From NCBI GenBank assembly GCA_017964325.1, contig JAGCSE010000021.1, positions 1-54,100 of the forward strand: DNA of 54,100 bases. Direction: 5' to 3'. This document shows, piece after piece, positions 32,427-42,117 of the stretch. The translations under genes were made by a program, and so were the position numbers. Below the pieces are notes generated by a model that had not been told where the DNA came from, ran no database searches, and saw only the letters and a list, made by a program, of their open reading frames with translations. The first letter of the stretch is position 1. Every line of letters begins with the position of its first letter. Source of the DNA: Victivallales bacterium. GTDB taxonomy: Bacteria; Verrucomicrobiota; Lentisphaeria; Oligosphaerales; Oligosphaeraceae.

Positions 32427-35400
32427 TCAGACTTTGGCAATCTTGAAGAAAGCCTTCTGGTCATTCAGTTTGATTTCGGTGAAATCCTGTTCGCCTTCGG
32501 CTGCAGCGTCAATGGAAACGGCAAGGATTTCATTGGCGATGTAAGTCTTCTGGCTTTCAAGCGCTTCGGCGATTTCCGCAGGAGCCTTGTAGCGGACGGT
32601 TATGCGATCGACGACTTCCAGGCCCGTTTCCTTGCGGAGCGACTGCAACTGCGAGACGATTTCGCGCGCCCATCCTTCCTGAACAAGCGCGGGCGTAAGC
32701 TGCGTGTCAAGCGCGACCGTGATATCGCCTTCGTTGGCGACGGACAAGCCCTGCTTCTCCTGCCGTTGGACGAGAATGTCGTCTTCCGCAAGTTCGAGGA
32801 CCGTGCCGTCTGCGGCGGTCAACGTCAAAGTTTCGCCTTTGCGCAACTTGCCAATATCCTTGCTGGAGAGGCCGTTGATGAGCGGCATGAAATCCTTCAT
32901 TCGCTTGCCGAGTTTCGGACCGAGCTTCTTGAGATTCGGCTTGGCCGACAGCGTGACCAGTTCCTCCTCGTCTTCCATGATGCTGATTTCCTTGACGTTA
33001 AGTTCTTCAGCAATGACTTTCGCCATGCTTCCGAGATTGTCGCGGACCTGCTTGTTCGCGGAGACGAGAACCGCCTTGCCAAGCGGCTGGCGGACTTTGA
33101 TGGAAGCCTGCGTGCGAAGGAAATGGCCGCGTTCGACGGCGCACATCGTGTCGGCCATGCACTTGTTGAGGTCGGCATCCAGCAATCCTTCCGTAACTTG
33201 CGGATAATCACAGAGATGGACGGATTCGGGCATGCTTTCCGTGCGGAAGGCGCGATAGATTTTCTCCGTGACGAACGGAATGAACGGGGCGGCAAGCTGG
33301 CAGATGGTGACGATGACATAATGCAACGTCTGGTAGGCTTCATTCTTGTCGTTGTCGTTGTCTGATTTCCAGAACCTGCGACGCGAACGGCGGATATACC
33401 AATTGGTAAGATTTTCGATAAGAGACGTGAAACGCGTGGCTCCGCCCTGCAAGTCAAAGGAATCCATTGATTTGCGGATGTCAACAATGGTCTCCATGAG
33501 CTTGGAGAGAATCCATTTGTCCAAAATGTTGGTGATGTTCTTTGGCGGGGCGGCTACATCGCCTTCGGGTTTCCAATTATCGATTCTAGCGTATGTTGCG
33601 AAGAATGACGTGGCGTTCCAGAGAGGAATGATGACCGTGCGCAGGATTTCCTTGACGCCGTTTTCGGAGAAGCGGAGGTCTTCCGCACGAACAGCGGGAG
33701 ACGCGAGCAGGAAAAGGCGAAGGGCGTCCGCGCCATATTTCTCGATGATTTCCGTCGGGTCCGGATAGTTCTTCAGGCGTTTTGACATCTTGCGGCCGTC
33801 TTCGGCCAAGACGAGGCCGTTGACGACGACATGCTTGAAGGCGGGCTTGTCGAAAAGGCAGGTCGCGAGAACGAGCAGGGAGTAGAACCAACCGCGAGTC
33901 TGGTCAAGACCTTCGGCGATAAAGTCGGCAGGGAACGTACTTTCCACTTTTTCCTTATTATCAAACGGATAGTGATGCTGCGCGTATGGCATGGAACCGG
34001 ATTCGAACCAGCAGTCGAGGACTTCGGGCGTCCGCCTGTATGTCTTGCCGTCTTTGTGGATTTCGATTTTGTCGATGAAATGCTTGTGGAGGTCCGTGAC
34101 TTTCACGCCGGAGAGCTGTTCGAGTTCGGCGATGGAGCCCACGCAGATCATGTCTTTTGGATCATCGACGTTGATCCAGACGGGGAGGCAGGAGCCCCAG
34201 AAGCGGTTACGGGAGATATTCCAGTCTTTCGCATCCGCCAGCCAATTTGCAAAGCGCTTGTCACCAACGTATTCCGGCATCCATGTAGTCTGGAGGTTGT
34301 TCTTCAGCAGACGTTCGTGTAGGTCTTCGACGCGGACATACCATGCGTCGATGGCGCGGTAGATAAGCGGCGTTTCCGTGCGGTAGCAGAACGGATAGCT
34401 ATGGACGATGGTCGATTGCTGCACAAGCTTGCCGATTTGCTTTAAGTGCTTGATAATCAACTTATCCGCTTCTTTGACATTCATTCCTTTAAAGTCAGGG
34501 ACGGCATCCGTGAATTTCGCCTCATCGTCCAGCGGGTCGATGAGATCAATGCCGGCGGCGCGGCAGACACGGTAGTCGTCTTCACCGTAGGCGGGAGCCT
34601 GGTGAACGATGCCCGTACCGTCCGTCGTGGTGACATAGTCGTCCATGAGAACGCGGAAAGCGTTCGGAGCATCCTTGAAATACGGGAAGATGGGTTCGTA
34701 ATGGAGCCCGACAAGATCGCGGCCTTTGCATTCGAGGAGGATGGTGTATTCCTCTGGCTTTTTGTAATATGCTGAAATCCTTGCCTTTGCGAGGATATAA
34801 GCATCGTTGGTATCGCCATCTTTCAAGAGACAATAATCGACATCTGGACCGACGCAGACGGCGAGATTTTCGGGCAACGTCCAGGGTGTGGTCGTCCAGA
34901 TGCAGATGTAGGGCGTGATGTCGGCGGGGATGTCGAATTTGGCATCCGTGAGCTTCATGCGGACGGTGACGGTCGGGTCCTGCACGTCTTTGTAGTTTTG
35001 GTTTGCCTCGAAATTGGAGAGCGGCGTCGTGAGGGCCCAACTGTATGGCATGATACGGTGCGCCTTATAGACTCGGCCTTGGTCCCACAACTGCTTGAAC
35101 ACCCACCAGATGGTTTCCATGTAGGTGGGATTCATGGTTTTGTAGCCGTTTTCGAAATCAACCCAGCGGCCCATGCGGTTGACGGTCTGCTTCCATTCAT
35201 TGACGTATGTCAAGACCATGGAGCGGCATTTTTCGTTAAAGACATCAACTCCAGCCTGCATGATGGCATACGTGCCGGACAATTTGAGCTTGTCTTGCGC
35301 AAGTGCTTCGATGGGAAGACCATGGCAGTCCCATCCAAACGTGCGTTCGACGTATTTGCCGCACATGGTCTGGTAGCGGGGGACGACATCCTTGATGGTG

Positions 35401-35585
35401 CCTGCGAGCAGATGGCCGTAGTGCGGGAGGCCAGTGGCAAAGGGCGGGCCGTCGTAGAACACGAAAGGCTTTGCATCCTTACGCTGCTTGAGTGACTTTT
35501 CAAACGTGCCGTTCTGTTGCCAGAAGGCAAGGGTCTCCTCTTCCATTTTCAGGAAGGAGACGTTGGCTTCGATTGCTTCAAACAT
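32427..35585 (-). CDS. ileS: Isoleucyl-tRNA synthetase, eukaryotic-like type
   Basis: A 1052-residue class I synthetase. The ATP site reads PHYGH (HYGH at residues 55-58), the form usual in eukaryotic and type 2 bacterial IleS rather than the HIGH of standard bacterial enzymes, and the second signature is KMSKRLKNYPD near residue 600. The editing domain carries TTDGTGIVHQAPAYGEDD near 327. The C-terminal zinc-binding cysteines of the standard bacterial enzyme are not seen; the tail instead ends in eukaryotic-type domains. Type 2 enzymes are often mupirocin-resistant. It lies in the def-to-ileS minus-strand run and starts 39 bases after the membrane protein gene. Confidence 0.95.
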   Translation of the reverse strand: MFEAIEANVSFLKMEEETLAFWQQNGTFEKSLKQRKDAKPFVFYDGPPFATGLPHYGHLLAGTIKDVVPRYQTMCGKYVERTFGWDCHGLPIEALAQDKLKLSGTYAIMQAGVDVFNEKCRSMVLTYVNEWKQTVNRMGRWVDFENGYKTMNPTYMETIWWVFKQLWDQGRVYKAHRIMPYSWALTTPLSNFEANQNYKDVQDPTVTVRMKLTDAKFDIPADITPYICIWTTTPWTLPENLAVCVGPDVDYCLLKDGDTNDAYILAKARISAYYKKPEEYTILLECKGRDLVGLHYEPIFPYFKDAPNAFRVLMDDYVTTTDGTGIVHQAPAYGEDDYRVCRAAGIDLIDPLDDEAKFTDAVPDFKGMNVKEADKLIIKHLKQIGKLVQQSTIVHSYPFCYRTETPLIYRAIDAWYVRVEDLHERLLKNNLQTTWMPEYVGDKRFANWLADAKDWNISRNRFWGSCLPVWINVDDPKDMICVGSIAELEQLSGVKVTDLHKHFIDKIEIHKDGKTYRRTPEVLDCWFESGSMPYAQHHYPFDNKEKVESTFPADFIAEGLDQTRGWFYSLLVLATCLFDKPAFKHVVVNGLVLAEDGRKMSKRLKNYPDPTEIIEKYGADALRLFLLASPAVRAEDLRFSENGVKEILRTVIIPLWNATSFFATYARIDNWKPEGDVAAPPKNITNILDKWILSKLMETIVDIRKSMDSFDLQGGATRFTSLIENLTNWYIRRSRRRFWKSDNDNDKNEAYQTLHYVIVTICQLAAPFIPFVTEKIYRAFRTESMPESVHLCDYPQVTEGLLDADLNKCMADTMCAVERGHFLRTQASIKVRQPLGKAVLVSANKQVRDNLGSMAKVIAEELNVKEISIMEDEEELVTLSAKPNLKKLGPKLGKRMKDFMPLINGLSSKDIGKLRKGETLTLTAADGTVLELAEDDILVQRQEKQGLSVANEGDITVALDTQLTPALVQEGWAREIVSQLQSLRKETGLEVVDRITVRYKAPAEIAEALESQKTYIANEILAVSIDAAAEGEQDFTEIKLNDQKAFFKIAKV

Positions 35586-35624
35586 GATGGTTCAACTTTT
35601 CTTTATATTAAGGAATAAATACAA

Positions 35625-36269
35625 TTACATAAGAAACGTCTTTTCCCACGACTCGATCTTCGTGTATGGGATGCGCATCTTGGACGGTTCGTCGTTGTAT
35701 CCTTTGAACACGACATAGACAAGGTCTTCTTCCGCTTCAAGTATTTCCAATACAACGATTTCATTGCCAGAGACGACAGCTTTCCACGGGCCTGCGTTGC
35801 GCCCTTCTGAATCGCGGGCGATTTTGGAGAAATACTGCTGGTTCCAGCGTGCATCCGTCTTTTGGATATTATCTTCTTCGTTGCCGGCGAGAGCTTTACG
35901 TGCATTGAGCTCCTCTTGGATACGTTGTCTTTCCTCCGCCTCAGCCTGTTGTTGGGCGAGCTTCTCCTGTTCGGCCTGACGGCGTTCCTTTTCGCCGTAG
36001 ATGTCCATTTTGAAAAGGATGAAAATCGGATAAGCCCATGGGAGGACGAGGCCAAGGAGGAAATGGATGAACGGTGGATGGCGTCTCATGGAGGCGATGG
36101 AAGTCGCCCAGCAGGCGGAGCCGAAGAAGAATAAAATCCAGAAGATAATCCAGAACTGAACGTTTGGATCATACGTCAGTTCAGCATCCTGCGTCTCCTT
36201 TGCGTAGAGCAGGAAAATCTCACGGAGTTTCATGAAAATCGCCTGGAGGATGTCAATCAATGCTGCCAT
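35625..36269 (-). CDS. Small membrane protein with coiled-coil linker
   Basis: A 214-residue protein I do not recognise. Two membrane segments (about 38-58 and 70-92) are followed by a Gln/Glu/Arg-rich helix (about 98-135) and a C-terminal region (about 150-214) of short beta strands ending YTKIESWEKTFL, which may be an SH3-like cytoplasmic domain. It sits between ileS and another membrane protein on the same strand. No function can be given. Confidence 0.65.
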   Translation of the reverse strand: MAALIDILQAIFMKLREIFLLYAKETQDAELTYDPNVQFWIIFWILFFFGSACWATSIASMRRHPPFIHFLLGLVLPWAYPIFILFKMDIYGEKERRQAEQEKLAQQQAEAEERQRIQEELNARKALAGNEEDNIQKTDARWNQQYFSKIARDSEGRNAGPWKAVVSGNEIVVLEILEAEEDLVYVVFKGYNDEPSKMRIPYTKIESWEKTFLM

Positions 36270-36309
36270 GGTTTGCCTTCGTTATCAGATAATTTTGAAA
36301 TATAAATGG

Positions 36310-37266
36310 TTAGAAATCCACATCATTGTCGTCGGACGAATGATTGTCTTGTTTGGGAATATAAACGCTTTTGTCGATAAGTATGAGTATAAGATAGATG
36401 AAGAAGACGGTGACGAAAAGGCTGTGGTATTCGATGTTCCCAAGCGGAAATTGATCATAGACAAGCGCGAGAAGGAACGGCGGAATGCAGGAGCAGAGGG
36501 CTGAGGCAAGAAGGTTACCAAACGGCAACCCACGTTCGCGACGGAAGATAAGAGTTAAAATGACGAAGATAAAAGAGCACAGAAGTACGGGCTGTATGTA
36601 CATGGATGTATGGTAACACGCAAGGCAGAGAAAGAACAACGGCAGAAGCCGCCGCGGGCAGAGGTTGAGCTGTTCAGGCGTGATGGTTGGGATGTTGTCC
36701 TGCGTTTTTCCGTAAACTTCCATGAAGCTGATGAGATAAGGCACGGGGAAATCAAAGTTCATGGGAAAGAGTCTTCCCGTATCTTGGGAACGGAACCAGA
36801 ATCGGATGCCGGTGGCGTTGATGACCAATCCTTTCGTATCGATTCCCTGCTCTATTTCACGGAGGTTCAGACGGTCGCCCTGCCCGAGGACGTCCAGCCG
36901 CCAGTCATTGTCAATATGCGTTTGCGGAAGTTCTTCTTCCGACGACCATTGCAATTTTCCATTGCGTGCCTGGAGCGTGCCGAGTTTTTCGCCGACGACA
37001 GTAGTCAAACGACGTGCACTTTCCACATATTTCGGGCAGTTCAGAGAGGCTTTGATGGCGGAGCCGCCGATTGCGCACAAGATAATGAGTAGCAACGAGT
37101 AGAACCAGCCGCCTTGAAGGCGGACGGTCAGAAGCGAGAGCTTCGGCCATAGGAACAATCCCAGCAGGACATAGCGGAACGGCATCCGTGGCATCATGGG
37201 TGTCTGGATGGTGTGGAAGTGTCTTGGGCTTTTGGGAAATTCGGGCATATTGGTCGTGACGTTCAA
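36310..37266 (-). CDS. Polytopic membrane protein, unknown function
   Basis: A 318-residue protein with a first membrane pair near residues 30-70, a soluble region about 75-205, and four or five hydrophobic segments from about 208 to 300. The organisation resembles DUF1189-like permease-type membrane proteins, but no motif settles this. It begins four bases after the peptide deformylase stop, so it is co-transcribed with def. Confidence 0.6.
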   Translation of the reverse strand: MNVTTNMPEFPKSPRHFHTIQTPMMPRMPFRYVLLGLFLWPKLSLLTVRLQGGWFYSLLLIILCAIGGSAIKASLNCPKYVESARRLTTVVGEKLGTLQARNGKLQWSSEEELPQTHIDNDWRLDVLGQGDRLNLREIEQGIDTKGLVINATGIRFWFRSQDTGRLFPMNFDFPVPYLISFMEVYGKTQDNIPTITPEQLNLCPRRLLPLFFLCLACYHTSMYIQPVLLCSFIFVILTLIFRRERGLPFGNLLASALCSCIPPFLLALVYDQFPLGNIEYHSLFVTVFFIYLILILIDKSVYIPKQDNHSSDDNDVDF

Positions 37267-37270
37267 TGCG

Positions 37271-37870
37271 TCATTTGGCTCGTTTTGCTTCTTCTTTTTC
37301 CATGAGCTTCAGGGCTGGCTTTGCCTCTTCAAGCTGCTCTGCGGGAATCTTGTCGATGAACAAAATGCCATCCAGATGATCGATTTCATGCTGAAGGCAT
37401 TTGGCGAGAAGGTTGGCGCATTCGACCTGCACCATCTGTCCATCCAGCAACGTCGCCTTGAGGATGACTCTTGCGGCGCGGACGACATCGCCGCCGACGC
37501 CCGGCAGGCTGAGGCAGCCTTCCCCTGAGCAGATGGTTTCCTGCGACATGGAGACAAGCTCTGGATTAATCAGCGCGACTGGCATCAAGGGGTTGAGGAC
37601 GATTTCGCCAGGCGAGAGTTTGGATTTGTCCTTCGGTGAACCGCCGCATGTATAAATAACGATTATTCGCTTATTTACACCAACTTGTGGAGCTGCAAGG
37701 CCGACCCCCTCGATTTCATTGTGCATGAGCGTATAGGTCATTTTGTCCGCAAGGTCGCGGACATCGTCGTCAATGGCGGCGATGGGAGCGGAAACTCGTC
37801 TCAAGGCGGGGTGTCCGTTTTGGACGATGCGCATTTTTTTTGTTTTGAAACGTCGGAAGATATTCCGCAT
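37271..37870 (-). CDS. def: Peptide deformylase
   Basis: A 199-residue metalloenzyme that removes the N-formyl group from nascent proteins. All three motifs are present: GVGLAAPQVG near residue 57, EGCLSLPG near 117 with the metal-binding Cys, and QHEIDHLDG near 159 with the two His ligands and catalytic Glu. The ATG at 37870 follows AGGA at eight bases. The frame continues to an ATG at 37918, and another ATG at 37834 begins MRIVQNG; neither has a ribosome binding site. Methionyl-tRNA formyltransferase is not next to it. Confidence 0.92.
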   Translation of the reverse strand: MRNIFRRFKTKKMRIVQNGHPALRRVSAPIAAIDDDVRDLADKMTYTLMHNEIEGVGLAAPQVGVNKRIIVIYTCGGSPKDKSKLSPGEIVLNPLMPVALINPELVSMSQETICSGEGCLSLPGVGGDVVRAARVILKATLLDGQMVQVECANLLAKCLQHEIDHLDGILFIDKIPAEQLEEAKPALKLMEKEEAKRAK

Positions 37871-38098
37871 GATGAAGGTCCTGTCTTTATTGAAGCGGCT
37901 GCGCCGTTGGTGAAACATGATGTGTTAAACTTATAAACTTACTATAAAAAAGAAAATAATCAAGTTATGTGGTATGGAAAGGGCTTGGAATGTCGCTGAG
38001 ATATTGCAAGAGTGGAAAAAAAGGTTATATTGAAAAATCGGCAATCGTGTCTTGCCATAACTGGCAGGTCTTCATTTTCATAGACAATTGAGGCGAAC

Positions 38099-40141
38099 AT
38101 GACTTTCTTGGCAGTGTTATTAGGCTTGTTAGGTGCCATATCCGTGTGTGGCGCCAGTTTTTTCAATGACCGCATCCTGAAGCAGACGTATTTGGTGGGC
38201 AACAGTATGCCTGTATCCGTCTATGGAGTGTTTATTGTGTTTGTCGCATTGATCAACCCGCTGCTGGGCAAGCATCGGCTTCGTGCCGGCGAAATCGCGG
38301 TCATCATGGCAATCGCATTGGCAGGATGCCCGATTCCAGGCTCCGGACTGCTTCGGACGTTCACATCGTCATTGATCATGCCCGTCCGCTACCAGCAGAC
38401 GGAGGCCGCATGGCGCGAAAACAAAATCTTGGATCTTGTTCCCGAACACATGCTGCCTGACTACAAGAGCAACGACAAGGTGCTGGAAGGCTTTTCCGCT
38501 GGTCTGGGCGAAGGCGATAAGCACGTGGCATGGAAGGACGTACCATGGAAAGAATGGCGGCGGCCGATTGTCTTCTGGACACCGATGATCATGGTTCTGT
38601 GGTTTGCGATGATCGCCTTGGGCGTGGTGATGCACCAGCAGTGGTCGAGCCATGAACACATCCCCTACCCTATTGCGAGTTTTGTCGATTCGCTATTGCC
38701 TGAAGAGGGGTCATTGCTGAGCCCAGTGTTCAGAGACAGATTTTTCTGGATTGGACTGGTTTTCGTCATCTGCATCCATTTGAACAATTATCTGTGCGTA
38801 TGGTTTCCAGAAGAACTGATTCCCGTCAAGTTGACGTTGCCGCTGTGGGGCTTTGGCAAAGTGTTTCCCGCAATCGTTCGCGGCGGCGGCGGCGGTTTGT
38901 TCGGACCTGTGATTTATTTCTGCGTCATCGGCATCTGCTTCTTGATTCCGTCTGACATTTCTTTTACGTTTGCGTTGGCTCCGTGGCTGTGGGCGTTCGT
39001 CTGCGGCATGCTCGTGAAATACGGCATTACATTGACACAGACAATCGAAGGAAGCTATTGGTATAACTGCTTGAACGCGAAGATGTTCCTGCTCTATGGC
39101 TCCACTGTCGGCCTGTTCCTGACCATCTGCTACACGGGTCGCCATTATTATTGGAATGTCATCAAGACGGCGATTGGCATGAAGCATGGCGACGGCGCCG
39201 CTCCGAAGATGCAGACGTGGGGCTGCCGCATCTTCCTCGCCTGCATGGTGTATTTCATCGGCAATCTGATTTACGCGGGCATGGATTGGCAGTTGGCCAT
39301 CATGTATGCGGGCGTCATCGTGATTTTCTACGTCGTCATGACGCGCATCATCTGCGAATCTGGCCTTTTCCATCTGCAGTTGAACGTCTTCCCGTGCTGC
39401 ATCATCTGGGGCCTGATTGGTTCCATCAATTTGGGTCCCAAGACGTTGCTGCTCATGCAGTTGATTTCCGTCATCCTGATTTGCGACCCGCGTGAATCAC
39501 TGATGCCGTTCATGATGAACTCCCTGAAAGTTCTTGAACGGCGCAAGGAGCCATTGGGCAAGACGAGCGCATGGTGCGCGGCGGCCATGGTCATCGGCCT
39601 GATTGTTGCGTTGGGCGTAACGTTGTACATCCAATATGACCAGGGCAGTGCGATCTGGGAAAGCTGGGCGGAGGAATGCGTGCCGCGAATGCACTTCAAC
39701 AACGCCATCGCCGTTAAACAGAAGTTGCTGGCACAAGGAACGTTGGAGCAAGCCGAGGCTGTCAGCGGCTGGGGGCGTTTCTCCCATATCCAGCCAAACA
39801 TGACCTGCGTGTGGTGCATGGTCATCGGTTTGGTCTTGGTGCTCGCATTCAGTGCAGCTCGTCTGCATTTCACATGGTGGCCACTGCATCCAATGCTGTT
39901 CGTGACTTGGAACACGCCGCACATGCCGCATTTCGCAGGTTCGTTCTTCATCGGTTGGGTTATCAAAAAACTAGTCATTAAGTACGGTGGTACAGGAGTT
40001 TACAACAAGACACGGCCGTTCATGGTGGGACTTATCGCAGGTGAAATCTTCGGAGCGATCCTGCCGAGCATCGTGGCGGCGATCTATTATATCGTCACAA
40101 ATGGCGAAATGCCGAAAGCCTTCCATGTGCTACTTGGATGA
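38099..40141 (+). CDS. DUF6785-type polytopic membrane protein (OPT-like)
   Basis: A 680-residue membrane protein with about fourteen hydrophobic segments. The N-terminal FFNDRILKQTYLVGNSMPVS and the repeated Trp/Gly-rich loops match the DUF6785/DUF6784 family, common in Planctomycetes, Verrucomicrobia and Lentisphaerae and distantly like oligopeptide transporters. The transport substrate is unknown. GAGG lies five bases before the start. The gene ends three bases before a glycyl-radical activating enzyme gene, so the two should be co-translated. Confidence 0.72.
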   Translation: MTFLAVLLGLLGAISVCGASFFNDRILKQTYLVGNSMPVSVYGVFIVFVALINPLLGKHRLRAGEIAVIMAIALAGCPIPGSGLLRTFTSSLIMPVRYQQTEAAWRENKILDLVPEHMLPDYKSNDKVLEGFSAGLGEGDKHVAWKDVPWKEWRRPIVFWTPMIMVLWFAMIALGVVMHQQWSSHEHIPYPIASFVDSLLPEEGSLLSPVFRDRFFWIGLVFVICIHLNNYLCVWFPEELIPVKLTLPLWGFGKVFPAIVRGGGGGLFGPVIYFCVIGICFLIPSDISFTFALAPWLWAFVCGMLVKYGITLTQTIEGSYWYNCLNAKMFLLYGSTVGLFLTICYTGRHYYWNVIKTAIGMKHGDGAAPKMQTWGCRIFLACMVYFIGNLIYAGMDWQLAIMYAGVIVIFYVVMTRIICESGLFHLQLNVFPCCIIWGLIGSINLGPKTLLLMQLISVILICDPRESLMPFMMNSLKVLERRKEPLGKTSAWCAAAMVIGLIVALGVTLYIQYDQGSAIWESWAEECVPRMHFNNAIAVKQKLLAQGTLEQAEAVSGWGRFSHIQPNMTCVWCMVIGLVLVLAFSAARLHFTWWPLHPMLFVTWNTPHMPHFAGSFFIGWVIKKLVIKYGGTGVYNKTRPFMVGLIAGEIFGAILPSIVAAIYYIVTNGEMPKAFHVLLG

Positions 40142-40144
40142 CGA

Positions 40145-41008
40145 ATGGCGACAAAGGATACAGTCGGCATTGTATTTGAAGTGCGCGAATTCTGCGTGCA
40201 CGACGGGCCAGGCGTGCGGACAACGGTTTTTCTGAAGGGCTGTCCATTGCGATGTGCATGGTGCCAAAATCCTGAAGGCCAGTCGTTTGAGCCTCAACTG
40301 CTGGTATCAGGAAAGGAATGCGTGCATTGCGGCGCGTGTCTGCGGGTGTGTCCGCATGGTGGAAAAAACTGCACGGTCTGCGGTGCTTGTGTTCATGTTT
40401 GTCCGCAAGGATGCCGACGATTGTGCGGGACACGGATGACGGCTGCGGAATTGGCAGCACGTGTCATGAAGGATGCGGATTTTTTGCGGCAAAGCGGTGG
40501 AGGCGTGACATTCTCCGGCGGCGAACCGTTGGTGCAGGCGGATTTTGTCTGCGAAGCGATTGAAAAGATGCGTCCGCTTCATGTTGCAGTTGAAACGTCT
40601 GGATACGCTCCGCATGATGTTTATCGACAAGTCGTTGAAGCTGTCGATCTAGTGTATCAGGATGTAAAGATTGCGGATGACGAGGCCCATCAACGTTGGA
40701 CAGGCGTGGACAACCGCCAGATTTTGGAGAACATAGCATGGTTGAAAACGTCTGGAAAGCCATTTGTCGCAAGAATACCGTTGATTCCAGGCGTGACGGA
40801 CACGGCGGAGAATTTTACCGCCATTGCGGAGCTATTGAGAGAAAGCCATAACTTGTTGGAAATCCAGCTGTTGCCGTATAATTTTGCAGCTGGCGCGAAA
40901 TACGCCTTGGTCGGCCGCGAATATAAGCCGTCATTCAATGAAAAAACGCCCGTGAACACAGATTTGACAGCGTTCCAACAGGCGTTGTTACCATGCAGGG
41001 TGATGTAA
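40145..41008 (+). CDS. Glycyl-radical enzyme activating protein (radical SAM)
   Basis: A 287-residue radical SAM enzyme. GCPLRCAWCQNPEGQ near residue 31 gives the CxxxCxxC cluster, with HDGPGVRTTVFLKG before it, the hallmark of pyruvate formate-lyase-type activases. A ferredoxin-like insert with eight or more cysteines (CVHCGACLRVC near 59 and CTVCGACVHVC near 76) adds two [4Fe-4S] clusters. VTFSGGEPL near 120 and ETSGYAPHD near 147 complete the signature. It installs a glycyl radical on a partner enzyme, but no glycyl-radical enzyme is encoded in this window, so the partner must lie elsewhere. Confidence 0.9.
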   Translation: MATKDTVGIVFEVREFCVHDGPGVRTTVFLKGCPLRCAWCQNPEGQSFEPQLLVSGKECVHCGACLRVCPHGGKNCTVCGACVHVCPQGCRRLCGTRMTAAELAARVMKDADFLRQSGGGVTFSGGEPLVQADFVCEAIEKMRPLHVAVETSGYAPHDVYRQVVEAVDLVYQDVKIADDEAHQRWTGVDNRQILENIAWLKTSGKPFVARIPLIPGVTDTAENFTAIAELLRESHNLLEIQLLPYNFAAGAKYALVGREYKPSFNEKTPVNTDLTAFQQALLPCRVM

Positions 41009-41055
41009 TCAAAAGCTTAAAGCAAAAAGCTTTAAGCAAATACATAGGCCATTTA

Positions 41056-41352
41056 TTACTCAATATTAAGAATATCCGCAAATCCCGTCATATCAAAGAC
41101 TTCTTGAACAACATCATTGACGTTGCGGATTGTCATCTTGCCAGCCTTGATCATTTTCTTGTTGGTGGCGAGAAGGACGCGGAGACCGGCGGAGGAAATG
41201 TAGTCGAGCTTGGCGAAATCGAAGACAAGTTCATTGATGCCAGCCAGAGAATTGTCCAAGACTTCCTGAAGCTGCGGGGATGTCACGGTGTCTAGACGAC
41301 CGACCAGAGCAATGTTCAGTTTGGAGCCTTCCTGTGTTTTGTTGATTTCCAT
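41056..41352 (-). CDS. STAS-domain anti-sigma factor antagonist
   Basis: A 98-residue single STAS domain protein of the SpoIIAA/RsbV type. LNIALVGRLDTVTSPQLQ near residue 13 and FDFAKLDYISSAGLRVLL near 43 carry the conserved core; the second Ser of ISSAGLR is the site phosphorylated by RsbW-type kinases. It would bind and release the anti-sigma factor depending on phosphorylation. Possible partners lie at 52701 (kinase) and 53114 (phosphatase). Confidence 0.9.
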   Translation of the reverse strand: MEINKTQEGSKLNIALVGRLDTVTSPQLQEVLDNSLAGINELVFDFAKLDYISSAGLRVLLATNKKMIKAGKMTIRNVNDVVQEVFDMTGFADILNIE

Positions 41353-41393
41353 GCGTTTATTTTCCCTAGATGATTAAAAGATTTTCCTGCAAC

Positions 41394-41409
41394 ATATATT
41401 ATAATATAT
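41394..41409. promoter_or_regulatory. 16-bp AT palindrome in divergent promoter gap
   Basis: ATATATTATAATATAT is a perfect 16-bp palindrome between the divergent STAS and LOG genes. It contains TATAAT on the plus strand and its equivalent on the minus strand, so it may hold overlapping -10 elements for both directions. No paired -35 was established. Confidence 0.4.
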
Positions 41410-41509
41410 ACTGTCTTTCTTCAGTCACCAAAAAACTGGGGCAATAAAATTGGAGAAAGACGGAAAACGGCTTATATTGAATGAAATTTTGGCCATCAAT
41501 GGAGACAAT

Positions 41510-42064
41510 ATGCCAGACATTCATTCCATCACTGTTTATCTTGGGGCGACAATGCCAACCAATCCAATTTATGTGGAAGCCGTCAGGGAACTTGGACGCA
41601 AAATGGCAAAGCGTGGACTAACGCTTGTCTTCGGGGGGTCACGTGAAGGAACGATGGAAGTCCTTGCTGATGAAATTCTTGGAAATGGAGGCAAGGCCAT
41701 TGGCATTTTCACGGACAGTCTGCCCGCTGAATTTCTTTACCAAGGCTTGACGGAGACGACTGTTGTCCATGACCTTGGTGAACGAAAACGGCTGATGCGT
41801 GAACGTGGCGATGCAATTATCGCATTGCCAGGAAGTTTCGGAACATGGGACGAATTGTTCGATGCTTTGGAGCGGTCGAAGATCGACATGATCAACGGTC
41901 GTCCTCCCAAGCCTATCGGTGTTCTGAACATCAATGGCTTTTTCGACGGACTGTTGTCGTTCATCGATCATTCCGTTGAAGAAGGATTTACTGCGAAAGA
42001 ATACGCATCGTTGCTGAAAAGCGGCAAAAATGTGGATGAACTCTTTACGCAACTGGGCTTGTGA
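41510..42064 (+). CDS. LOG-family nucleoside 5-monophosphate phosphoribohydrolase
   Basis: A 184-residue protein of the LOG/lysine-decarboxylase-like family, which cleaves the N-glycosidic bond of (cytokinin) nucleoside monophosphates or IMP/AMP. FGGSREGTMEVLAD near residue 42 and the active-site block LPGSFGTWDELFDAL near 103 are visible; the usual PGGxGTxxE reads PGSFGTWDE, with Ser for the second Gly. The ATG at 41510 has GGAG six bases ahead; a TTG at 41450 lacks homology. It does not form an obvious operon with the NifX-like gene. Confidence 0.85.
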   Translation: MPDIHSITVYLGATMPTNPIYVEAVRELGRKMAKRGLTLVFGGSREGTMEVLADEILGNGGKAIGIFTDSLPAEFLYQGLTETTVVHDLGERKRLMRERGDAIIALPGSFGTWDELFDALERSKIDMINGRPPKPIGVLNINGFFDGLLSFIDHSVEEGFTAKEYASLLKSGKNVDELFTQLGL

Positions 42065-42117
42065 TTTAGATTGGTAAAGAATATATTATATTATATTATC
42101 AACAGGAGAAATACAAC

